The translations under genes were made by a program, and so were the position numbers. DNA of 64,000 nt from Episyrphus balteatus (lineage: Eukaryota; Arthropoda; Insecta; Diptera; Syrphidae), in assembly GCF_945859705.1 (NCBI RefSeq), contig NC_079135.1, positions 15,812,501-15,876,500 on the forward strand, written 5' to 3'. Numbering within the stretch: position 1 is the stretch's first letter; the number at the start of each line of letters is the position of its first letter. The notes beneath the pieces were generated by a model. The model was not told where the DNA came from. It did no database searches and was given only the letters and a program-made list of their open reading frames with translations. This document shows, piece after piece, positions 24,988 through 36,906 of the stretch.

Positions 24988-27900
24988 AGTTACGCATACG
25001 CCATAGTGACCTATTATTTTTAGGATTTGCACAACTTGAATTTGATGTCCAAAATAGTAACTAGAAATGAAAAGGCAAAGAGACATAATTCAAAATTTTA
25101 AATACTTTATTTTTAAAATCACATTAAACCTACACATTATTTTTAGAACCATCACTTTAAGAAAAATTTTCTAATTTCATAACAAAAATAATAATAGATT
25201 TTAAAAAGAAAAACAATTGACTTACATTTATGTCACTTTGATTTAAAGGGGACGATGTAATTAATGAAGATAAAATTTTGGTTTGATATTTAATCAGAAT
25301 ATGAATCTCCGTCTTCGAGTGCTAGAAATATTTCATTCCTTTGACACTTTTTCAAAGATTTCACCCAAAATGTATTGACATCGTGTTTGAAGTTTTTATG
25401 TGAAGTCGTTTGTTAATTTGCAGTTTTATTTTTTTTTTTTTGACATTTGGTAGCTATTTTTAGTAACCCTTAATTTTAGATGAAATTTCTATTTTATAAT
25501 ACATTTTCTTAAATAATGTGCTTTCAACTATTTTAAATTTGTATGAGGATTAAGTTTGTCTAGCACTCTGTAATTCAGGTAAATTTATCATAGATAATTG
25601 CATATTTGAGGTTGTTCCCACTTGAGCCTGTAGTAATATAAGCTTTTTTCGAAATAAAAACGAAAATGTGTTTTTTAACAACTAGAATTTGATTTAAACT
25701 GGCTGCCATTTTATAGCTACTCATTTAAATACAATGAAATTACTCTTAAACGATAGAAAATATTATTAGGAAGACAATGTATGTTAATTTTTTGGTGTAC
25801 GACATATGTAACTGGAGCGAAAATATTAGCTTAGAAGTAAAATATCCCAAAAAATGCCATTTTGTGAATAACTCCGCTAAAAAAGAATGATCATGTGCTG
25901 AGAAATTGGGTTTAAGCCTTATAAAAATATAGCTCTATCGATCTATGAAATCAAACCTGACAGTGCCTCTGTGCGCAAGGTCAAATGACGCTTTGACTGG
26001 ACTAAGAGCTCAAGTACCAAAAAAATATTTTTTTTATAATAGATACTTTTTGAAAGGTTGCCATTTTAGATAATTGCGATTTTTAAAATGATCATCTTTG
26101 GGGGTTTTTTTTAAACATTTTTTTCTTAAAATACAAAAAAAAAACTATTTTATTTTCGAAAACTGTGGGTGATCAAAATGAGAATGAAATTGACAAATTT
26201 GACACTTTTTGGGATTAAGTTACATATTGCTTTCCTATATATAAATTTTTAAAAGAGTTTCAAAAAAAGGAGAAATCTACAATTTTTCCGAAAAAAAAAC
26301 AATAAAAAACTGCATCAGGTAAAATCTTAAAATGCAACGAAAAAAAAAAAAAAAAATAGCTATATTTAATGTTTTAGATAATTCTTTATTTAAAATGCAG
26401 TTAGATATTACAAAAATAATCAAAGTGGTTCTCCTTGGTTTTTTATCATTTTTTTTTTACCTCACTTTATATTATGAAAGATCTTAATAGGCCAATATGT
26501 TGTAAAAATTGTAAGAAATTCGACAAATAATAATGCACGCATTTTGAAGATAATTTTGTTGATGCAAATAATTTTTTATTTACAATAACTATCTAACATT
26601 TTTCTGTAATGCAAAATATACAAAATTATTTTATTTGCAATACCTAAATATTTTTGTTTTTTGATTTGTAATGGAAGTCTAATGCATTAAACCAAAATGA
26701 GTTCTTACAATCCCTTTTAAAGGATACCATACAAATCTTAAAAACTCTACTTTTTTAAAATAAAATTCTTTTGAAGGTTAGAAATAAGAAAAATTACACT
26801 CTTCTGCAAAATTTAACTTTTTTTTTCTCCTTTAAAACCTGGTTTTAGAAAAATTCTATCAGGTACCATTTTTGTAAAAATGATTTTTGAGAAATGTGGG
26901 TAGTTTCTAAAAAATCAACCTTTTAGATTCATTTGAACTCGTGCAAAATTAAAACTATTTGTGGCATTGAGCTCAAATTTGGAGGACTTATATGGCCTAT
27001 CGATTGACACCAAATATGTCTTTTTACATTAATGTTTACTCATATTTAAAAATACTGATTTACAAAAAAAGCAGAAATATCGAAATCCTTCACTTTTTAG
27101 TAAATCCTACATGAACAAAAACACCTTAATTAAGGAAAATGTAAAATATCAACCCCCATTATATTTAAAAAGTAAAATATGTAAAGAAACCCATAATAAA
27201 ATACATTAAACAAAATTTTTAAGTGTTTTGTAATTTTATATACTATTTATCTATTTAGAAATATCTTATTTGTAATAAACCATTCGATATACTGCCTTGT
27301 AAAGCTTCAGATTTGTTTCTCCTAGAAAAAAAAGTATACTTTTCTTATAGTTTCGTATAGTTTCTTATAGTCAAAAAAATTCTATCACGTGAGGATTTTG
27401 AGATATTCGCATTAAAGTATCACAAAATCAAGTTTTTTCTTAGAAAATCTCAAAAAAAACTACCCTGTCTCACAAACCAGAGCTGACCGAAATATTTAGA
27501 GTTCTTATTCAAAATCAGCACACTAAAGTCCATTAAAAAAGTATATTTTTGTTTTGGGAGAAAGATATATTAATTTTTAGAGATCAGTTTTTTTATGGTA
27601 AGATATGCCAAACCTACTAAACTTACTTAAATTAAGATATCTCGGAGAAGAAAAAAAATATTGAGAAGATTGAAACTGAATTTGGAAGACAAAAATAAGT
27701 TCTTTCATAAACCGTAACAATTTAAATTGAAAAATATTACATTATGCCAAAATATTTCTTCGAAAACAGCAAAAAAATGGGTTTTTTAGATTTTCTAACG
27801 AAAATATATAAAAAAAACGTGACGTGCTAGATCAATCCTTTAGAAAAGTATAGTTTTTTTTAAAGGAGGATTTCCTTGCAGACCAGTGTTATTTTAAATT

Positions 27901-28211
27901 GAGTGCAAGAAATCTGAACCAAAACTCAAGTCTTTAAAACATCATACCTATAAGGATTTGGCATGCATTTGAAATACTTGAAAATTCGTTCTGTGTAATA
28001 AATCGAAAAATCCATATACGTATTTCTTTGCAAAATAATTCCTTAAAAATTTGAATCAAATTTCAAGTGGAAATTGTACGGAGATTCTTTGTAGAGATAT
28101 GTCATTTTGATATATTTTTTTTTATGAAAATGTTTTTAGTTATTTTTAATTACCACCATTCTTTAAAATAAAAAAAAAACTTTGACCGGTCACTATGGCG
28201 TATGCGTAACT
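24988..28211. mobile_element. 3.2-kb element with identical 24-bp terminal inverted repeats
   Basis: The left terminus (24988-25011) begins AGTTACGCATACGCCATAGT and ends GACC. The right terminus (28188-28211) is its exact reverse complement, 24 of 24. The interior is AT-rich, has no open frame of note, and fills most of intron 4. It is probably a large non-autonomous DNA transposon or a decayed autonomous one. The target duplication is unclear because A/T runs flank both ends. Related single termini lie at 31224, 50333 and 53977. Confidence 0.75.
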
Positions 28212-29433
28212 ATTTTTTTTTTGTTTGTTAAACAAATCATATATTTTTCAAATCATGTTTTTTTTTTTTAATTATTCAACTATTAATTATGTTCAGTATA
28301 TTGTTGAAGTGCTTTGCGGTCAAAATAATTATGCATTAGCATAAATGTATATAATTTGTTGTTTGATTTTTAAGCACATGTCAAAAGTTTAATAAACTCT
28401 TCTTCATTGCACAGGTAAATTGTGTAGATAATTAAGTTAACTAAAATTTATCAAGCCAATTTACAACTTTCTAGCAGACAATTTTTTACACCTTATTAAA
28501 AAAATAATACTGAAAAGTACAATTTTGATACCACAAAAAACATTAAAAGCTATTTAACAGTCTAGACTCTAGACAAAATTTACATAATTTAACTGTTCTT
28601 TTTTGGATAACCATAAAAAACTTTCATTATGCATGTTTTTTTTCAACACAACATATCCCTTATCAAAGTACAGACATAATGACCAATAAATAATAGAAAA
28701 ATAAGGTTAAACAACCAACGCCGTTCATTGTCTTGTCACTATAAGATATGATTTATGAATCCAAAAAGGTTATCGTTTGACACTCTTGCTATGTATTTAT
28801 GAAAATAGCTGCAAAATATCCTTTTCAATCTCATCTTCTCAAGAAAATCAAAAAATATAAACCTTCTTTAAGGATCAAAATTTTAAGTGCTATATAAACT
28901 ATATTATTAAAAAAAAAGAAAGTAAAATAACGAACCATTTTACGTTTAATCTCTCAAACGGAACAAACTACAAAAAGAACAGAGAAAATCCTTTTTCATT
29001 TCATAATGAAACTTAATCCCGTTTTCCCATTATTTTTTTTTTTTTTTTCTATCTAATAGTTAAGAAGCGACACAACGAATAAGAAGAAGCAAAATAAGGA
29101 CAATAATCAAAGGGCCAATCTGTTATCCCTTATACCAAAGAGCAATTTACAAAGAAAACTTTTGCCTTCTACTTGTTCTTCTCTGCATTGGCTTGTAAAT
29201 GTATAAAATGGGGACACGCTATCTTGGACAACCATGCTGATGGTGAGTTAGTGGTCCAGTCTTTCTGCAAGGAAATACCTTTTCATTCTGTCCTCTAAAA
29301 GTCTAAGAGTTTCTCTCCCACGCTCTCGGTCTATCTCTCTAAAGTGTGTGATTTGTCCTTTTTTTTTTTGTAAGCTTTGTAAGTAGGTATAGCTATACTG
29401 AGACTGGAGATATAAAAGACCATATAGACTTAC
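28212..29433. other. dpr10 intron 4, part near the Ig2 exon, nothing recognised
   Basis: AT-rich intron sequence with a 16-base poly-T near 29033. It leads to the GTAAGT donor of the exon at 29434. Confidence 0.4.
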
Positions 29434-29561
29434 CTTATCTTGATGATACCAAAATATATGTGTCGGTGGCTCTGGACTAAACTTTATTGCACATGTCAGA
29501 TTAATGGTGCTTCCTTTATCCACATACAAGTCTGGTCCACCAAGTATTGTTGCTGTTGGCA
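29434..29561 (-). CDS. dpr10: dpr10 exon: first half of Ig2
   Basis: The acceptor ATCTAATTCTAG precedes 29561 and a consensus GTAAGT donor follows 29434. The exon enters with two bases completing V184 and leaves in phase 0. It encodes PTATILGGPDLYVDKGSTIN followed by LTCAIKFSPEPPTHIFWYHQDK. C207 is the first Ig2 cysteine, W221 is the core tryptophan and N204-L-T is a glycosylation sequon. Apart from an alanine after the cysteine, I recall essentially the same sequence in Drosophila Dpr10. The open frame around it (29248-29634) is longer only because it reads into both introns. Confidence 0.95.
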
Positions 29562-31223
29562 CTAGAATTAGATATAAAAGGATTCGTTTAGAAGAAAAAA
29601 TAAAGAAAAAAAAACTAAACACTTTAACACACACACAAATAAAAATTACTAAAAAAAAAAGGATATTCTTTTCTCTGTGTTATTTGGGTTTTATTTTTAT
29701 AGTTCACTCTCGTTTAGTGTTAGTTGGGTTAGTTTTTTTTTTACACTACACACATATACAAGCTCGCAATATAAGTACATTTATTTATTATGGTGTGTGA
29801 ATGGGGCCAAAGGATCAAGGATGCTGTTACAGTTCAATTGATTTACTATGTTATTCCGCCTTTGGACCTCTACAATGGATGTATTGTATAAGGACAAAAA
29901 TTTTATAGCAGAGGTAGGTGTACGTTAGGACTTGGGTGGGTGAGTATAGGTAAGCTTGTGGTATTAAGAAATGCAACAAAGCATCATTGTCGTCGGTGTG
30001 TAAAGTCCTTTTCACATTCTGTATGGGTACATCCTTTTACCGCAACGACTTTAAATTGGAATTGCCATATAGTAAAGACACATGGACGACACACTATACA
30101 CAAAAGCTCCATCAGATTTTGTTTACTGTTTAAAGCAAGGATATCAAAAAGTAGTAGTAGGAGAGTAATGTACATGTATCTGTATATATATTGTGTGTTT
30201 TACTAATTCGCTACAAAAACATCCTTTAGACGAAATGAATCGGTATAAAAGCGTTTCAAAACGTACAACATGTTACCAATACACCATATATACGACAAGG
30301 ATTCAATGGAAAAGGATATACATATAAAAGCGAGAGGAAGAAGGTTTTTCTTCCTTATATGATGGTGATGTTATTTTTTTTTTTTCTTCTTTTTGTTTAT
30401 CTAAAGCTGATGACAATTTTAAGGATTACAAAGCCAATATGGGGTATTCTTATGGTATCGCTTTTGCTTTTGTTATTTCTTCTCTTTTGATTCCGAGAGT
30501 ATTTTCTATAAAGTATTTCTCTCTGTTTCCACTATTAGTTGTCATCGTTGTCGACGTCGTTTGTTTTGTTGTGATGTGAATTGTTATCGATTTGGTTCTT
30601 GGGGTTTTGTGTTGGTTGGATGGAATCAGTCTAATGTTTTAGAATTTTAGAAAGCCCCCCCCCCCCGAGAGGGATATATGTGTTCTATTCAATATTCTAT
30701 AAGGGAGTCTTTTGGGGGTAATTTGGAGTTTAGGATGGTGTACCTATCTTTTAAGTCTTAATGTTTTTTGTTGAGGGATTTGTTGTTTTTACCTTTTATG
30801 CTCCTTTGTATTTAAAAATCAATGGAGAAAGATAGAGAGAGCATTTAGATTTAGAGTATTATAAGAGAAATACTATGTGGGATTTGAAAAAGCTTTGAAA
30901 ATCTTATTCTAATTGTTTGTATAACCCATTTTGTTTTGAAAATGAATGGAAATGAATGGAATAAGATCAAATTTAATTTATTGATATAAGGTTGAAATCC
31001 AAAAATAAATTAGGAATGTTAGAATATTGTGGTTTTTGTAGAATAACCATTTCCTTATTCAGCTGGTTTATGTGAACTGTGATAATTTGCATAGTGATGA
31101 GTTTTATTTATTAGTATTGATGTATTTTTATTAACTTAAAGTAAATTGTTTTACACCAGAGTGTTTGAAAATAAAAATATTTGAAAACCCAAGCTCAGGA
31201 ATAGAGCAATTTATACTTAACAA
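29562..31223. other. dpr10 intron 3, proximal to Ig2, nothing recognised
   Basis: Unique-looking intron sequence with a 14-base poly-C run at about 30655-30666 followed by GAGAGGG. Open frames on both strands at 29940-30206 show no known motif. Confidence 0.4.
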
Positions 31224-31247
31224 AGTTACACATACGCCACAGTGACC
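31224..31247 (+). repeat. Lone terminus of the 24988-28211 TIR family
   Basis: AGTTACACATACGCCACAGT followed by GACC matches the 24-bp left TIR of the 24988-28211 element with two mismatches. No matching right end lies within the next several kb, so it is either a truncated copy or a remnant. Confidence 0.65.
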
Positions 31248-31951
31248 ACACAATGCAAAACAAAATATCAACCAAAATTATTCCAATAGTTGGAATAATT
31301 TTAATTTTTGACATTTCATTCAAAATTTTAAAATTTACTAAAGGGTACTTTGATGTCGATCCAAGGACATCGCTATCGTATGTATGTCTGTACCCAAAAA
31401 AAATAAAAATTTATGGGTACCTAAAAAGAAAAAAAAAATTTCAATTTTTTTTTTTTTAATTTTGGATTTTTTTTTTATGACTCGAAAAACATTGGTAGGC
31501 TTTTGGAAATGCTGATTTTATTTCGACATTTTTCTATTTTCTCATAAATTCAATCATTTTTATTAATAAAAAGTTATGAAAAACTAAAAAAATGTTTGCA
31601 TTTAGTAAAGAATTATGATCATTTCAAGTAAAAATCGTGATTCTTGAATTTATTTGCAAAAATTCGATCAAATAAAACTGCAAGATGGATTGAATCGAAA
31701 CTTTGTAAGATATTTATTAGCATATTAAACTAGAAAAAAAAAACACTCAACATTAACTTAGCGCCTTATTCTCCCAAAAGCCACCAAAAGCCATTTTTTT
31801 TTGGGTTAATTTTTAAAAATTAATGTAAAGAATACAATATTAATTGTTTTCATAAAACCGTATCAGATTTTATGTGGAAAATTCATTCAATTCTTATATT
31901 TTCTTGGGCAATCAGTGTATTTGATGGTAAAAGAAATATTGATGATAAAAA

Positions 31952-32630
31952 CAGAGATCAGAAATAAATCTCAACCTTTGCTGCCATTTTCAATAAAGGT
32001 CATAAAATAACCTTTATTTAAAAAAAAAGAAAAAATTCGCTCAAGGTCTGAGAGAAACCTTTATTATGTATTTTGTTATGTTTGGGTCCACCAGTGAGAT
32101 TTATCGCTGAGAGAAAAAAATAAATATCATCTGCAAATTTAACAATTAGAACATCGGTCTCCTGAAATATTCGAAATTGCATTGGTCGTCCCAGCGACTC
32201 AAATCACAGTGAAAAGGACATTTTTTTCATCTTTACATTTTATATTAAGCGAAAAGAGATATTACTTTGGGTCAAAGAACTTTGAGTGTCTATTATTTTT
32301 GTTGTTGAACTTAATACAAAAACTAAGAAAAAACATAATTTACATTATTTATTTTTGCAAAATAAAGACATTTTTGACATATTCGATTTTTTCCTTTGAA
32401 TTAACCATTTTTGATTTATTTTCTGCGAAAACGGTAAAGGTTGATCTTTTAGATTTTTTTTTTGAGAGATATTTTGAAAAAAAAAAAAAACAAATCTCAA
32501 TCGATAACCTTTATTTTGTATTTTCAAAAATAAATCTCAAACCTTAACCGAAACCTATTTAAAGTAATGTGGTAACTCTCAGAGAGAAACCAGTTGTAAA
32601 ATAAAGGTTAACTATTATTTCTGATCTCTG
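31952..32630. mobile_element. 679-bp hAT-type MITE
   Basis: The ends are CAGAGATCAGAAATAA at 31952 and, inverted, CAGAGATCAGAAATAA ending at 32630, followed inside by AAAGGTT-like words. Flanks GATAAAAA (31944-31951) and GATAAAAG (32631-32638) are a 7-of-8 match for an 8-bp target duplication. An 8-bp duplication with CAG termini is the hAT signature. The open frame at 32182-32547 shows no transposase motif. Confidence 0.75.
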
Positions 32631-32638
32631 GATAAAAG

Positions 32639-35600
32639 ACAAAAAGATCCTTTTCCATTCAAAGATCGAGTTCTCAGTTAGAAGTGGTCAACATTTAATA
32701 AAAATAGTTCATTTAAGCTGAATGAACAAATTTTATCCGATCCGAGTGATTAGTTGGAATTTTTTTTATTCAAAGTACATAGGAAGGTACACAAAAAAAA
32801 AAAACGAAATTTTGATCAAATTGCTTGAAAAATTTAGTTATTGTAAGATTTTAAAACAATTTCGAGTTTTCGAGCTTTAAAATAAATTTTTTTAATTCCA
32901 GTACAAATATTTTTCAGTAAATATTTTCTACTCGTTTAATAAAATTTTATTTGTTTCTTAACATTTGGAAGCAGATATGTTTGGAAGAAAGTCTCGAAAG
33001 AAGTTTTGGCTTAAAATTATGAGTTCATACTACACAGGCTTTCGATTTAAGAAAAATTATTAGAAAAAAATTTAGTTTAAGAAAAAAATCTCCTTGCTGA
33101 AAAAAAGGCAATCAATTAAGTCGTTATATGGGTTTCCCCAAAAATTGTGAAGCATAGGCAAAAACTTGAAACGATAGCTTTTAAAGAAAGAAAAACTATG
33201 CATTTCAGCTAAAAGCAAGTTAAAAGTGAGCAATATATACATAATATACCTAATTTTTTTTAAATCTCTTTCAGAATAGGTATACAAAATATAAAAAAAA
33301 GTTAAAAAAATTTAGTTTATATAAGAAATTTATCACACAACTAACTCTTTCAAAAATTTAGAAAAACATGTTTTTGTCAGTATTTTTTTTTACCAACAAA
33401 TCTAAGTTTCATAAGTTTGAGTAAGTTTAACCACCAAATTTCATGAGATAACATTAAATCAACTATATTCTTTTTGTTTTCAATTATCATGAGTTTAACA
33501 TGTTTTAGTGTATTTATTTTCTATTGAAGGGAATTGTATTTACAATAATAACAAAATTTCTACTCTGAGGTAAATAAATCTCAGAATTAACTGTGCAAAT
33601 ACGCATTCTTAATTACGATTTGTATTTAACCAAATATTGAGTTAATTTAATTGTAAAGATGTACCACCACTAAAAATTTTAGTTCAAATATTATTTAACA
33701 TTAAGTTTCAATCTATTCAATTTTCAAAATTTCTAAATTTCCATAAAATTAACACAATAATTTTTGCAAGCATACAGAAATTTATAAATACATTTGAAAT
33801 TTCACCTCATTTGCTTTTCAATTTCATATCAAGGCAATTTTAGAAAATATAAATGAACAAATAATATATACGCTCGTACCTACTACCTGCATACATTTGC
33901 ATATAATATTTGTCTGTGTGTGTGGTGTAGAGAAAAATCCTTTTTCTAAAGCGAGTTTAAATTTAATTTTCACAAAATTTAATTGAATACAATTTTCTGT
34001 AATTCACAAAAAGTTATTCCAAATTCCGTATTCACTTATAATTGTTGTCTATGTCCTATTTCGATGTCCATATATATTTTGCTTCATTTAATTCATACTT
34101 TAGAGACCCTAAAATTTTAGCTAGAATCAACAAAAACTCACACAGTAATAATAGAAAAGTTTGAATCATAAAATTTTTGAGTAGCTTGTATAGAGATGAG
34201 AGGAGATTTACGAGGATAGTGTTGTACAGTAAATTCATAATTCAATTTCACTCTCTATATTTTTCGCACACACACACATATTATTATAGTTGTTAAAATT
34301 CTATAAAACAAAATATTAAATTACATAGAAACATCCTTTTCCAACAACAACAACAACAACTATGATAAACATATTCAAAAATGTTTGTTTTCAAAAAATT
34401 CAAAAAATCATTTCTTTTGAAAACGGATAAATGCAATACAAGATGATGAAACAAATTAAAAAAAAAAAATAAATTGAAACATTGTTTTTATTTGTCAATT
34501 TGTATTTTATTTTAAATGGCATAGGTACCTACCATTTTTTTTTTTTGAAAATTTTTAAAAATTAATTAAATTTTCAAAACAAATTCTAAAAATTATTTGT
34601 TACACAAGAAATTTGATAACATAGCTTAGTAGGTACTTTATTATGAACACAAAATCATTTAAAGAGGATGTTTTTTAGCTTCAATTTTTTCATATTATTT
34701 CTTATGTTTTTTTTTTTAATTTCTTAAAAAAATCTTTTATGAATTTTTGAAAAGCTTTTATTAATAAGAAACTATTTACATAAGAGCAGGCAGTAGGTAC
34801 GTGCGACCCAGTCGTGCATTTTATTTTACATAACAACAAATTTTCTGTTTTCTAAAATTCCTGCAACAGTTTTTTTTTTAAATAAATGTTTAGTAGGCAT
34901 CATATACAAATTTTTGAAAATCTTTCAAATTTGGTAAGACATTTAAAAGAAATTATTTTTGCACATCTTCAAAAAAAATTTCTAGGCAATTCATTGTCGC
35001 GCTTTGAAAAAATTGATAAAAAAAAAAAATAGAAATATGTACATGAAACATGAGATTTTTTAATGTCGATTCTTAAAATTTTGTTATCATGTTAAAATGA
35101 AATGAAGCAATTTTGAATCATCGAGTCTTTGTTTTTGAACCTTTTTAAGTATCAAAACAACAACATTTTACTGCTTAGTACAATAAGACGGAAACTTAGA
35201 GTAGGTATAATGATTATCTACTCAAAGTCTACTTATTAGTTTGATGCCTAAAAACTCAAAATTCTCATAATATCCCCTGAACTAGTTATATTCTTATTAT
35301 TACCATCCTTGTTCTTGGCTTAATGTCTTTAACTATGTTTTACATAATCTCATAATCTAAGCGGTTTTTAAAATGAATTATTTGTTTGCTCAACTTAAAT
35401 ATGAAATTATGAGTGTTAAATCTATTGATTAGTTTCAATAAGGTTGCGACACAAAAACCCTATTGACAATGATTTTAACCTCGAATTTTTTAAGCTAAGA
35501 GTACTCGAAAGGTCGGTTCTTCTACATTGCATGATAAAATTTGATTAATTTTTTTTTTGTAATATTTGATGACAAAGCCTTGAATCAAAAAGCCATGATT

Positions 35601-36906
35601 CCTCAAAATCGATTTTATTAGCTTAATAAACCAACAAAATATATAAATATGCACAATAAAGAGCATATATTTATTTAACTATGTAAACTTTCATAGCCCA
35701 GACTTTTTATACTATATCCCCAACTTTACACACTCAAGTAAAAAAGATTTAAATAAACTTCCTGGCTTTTTTAAGGGTAAAGCAAACACTTAACCTTCAT
35801 CATTTTTTTAAAATAACATACAATACTTTTAATATACCCTCAAAAAACACACACAAATTACTTGTATGTGTGTATGTATGTGAATATGCTTTTCCAACTA
35901 TTTATTCCATCCAACAAGCAAACAATGAAATGTTCTTCGAAATCTGCCAACACTTTATATCCCATGTTTGAAAAGCTTAAAAATTGGTTGGGAGGACAAG
36001 AAGTCTTGAAAAAAAGGTTTTTTCACAACAAACAAAAAAATAAAATTAAAAAACAAAAAAAATCCTCCACAATTGCATTTAAAATAAAATCAAGCCATCA
36101 GTAAGGAGAAGAAGGAGAGGATGTAGGAAATGAAAATTCACGTTAGTTCACAAGAACATCAGCAAAAGGATGCCATTAAAATCTCATTATAACTAAGCCA
36201 ACTTCCGTTTCTTTCAAACAACCTTATGCCACACAGTAGATTGTAACTAGTTTTTCACTTCTTATATACATTTTCATGTAGAAAATATATTTTTTTTATT
36301 TTAGTAGCAGGAGTAGGAAGGAAAACAAGGAAGGATGCGGAAAACTTAAAAATATAAAAAAAATATATATATATATTCATGTATGTAAGTAGCTAGCTCT
36401 AGCAAAAAGGATTTTATTTTAAGCGTAAAAAGGAAAAGGCCATATATAGTATAACCTAAAGGAGCAGCTAAAGAGTAATTTTACAATCTGATTAGCACGA
36501 AATAACACGTGTAAGTATATGGAGATGAGGTATAAAGTGGTAAAGTAAAAGTTGAAAGTATGTGGAAAGGAAGTTTTAATGTCACACCCGCCTTGACCTC
36601 AAAATTTTCTCGCATAACACTACATCTTATAACAAACTTGTTAGCTTTGAACGGATTAAACTTTACTTTCTACTCTTGTTTTTTATAAGCAGGATATCAC
36701 ACAATAATTTTTGGATTTTTTAAAGCACATAGTGTATATTTTAACCAAGTTTGTTGGAGTTGTAAATATGTATGTCAAATTCTTTATAAGAGTTAATAGA
36801 AGTAAAAGATGGAAAAGTGGTTGCTTTTTTGTATTTAAACAAGGTGTAACAAGTTTTTGAAGTTATATTACTTTTTTTTGGAGCGTTATACACAAGTAAA
36901 ATTTTT
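32639..36906. other. dpr10 intron 3, central part, nothing recognised
   Basis: AT-rich intron with simple CA/TG and TATA tracts (34265-34280, 36360-36375). No repeat family, TIR pair or exon was recognised. Confidence 0.4.
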
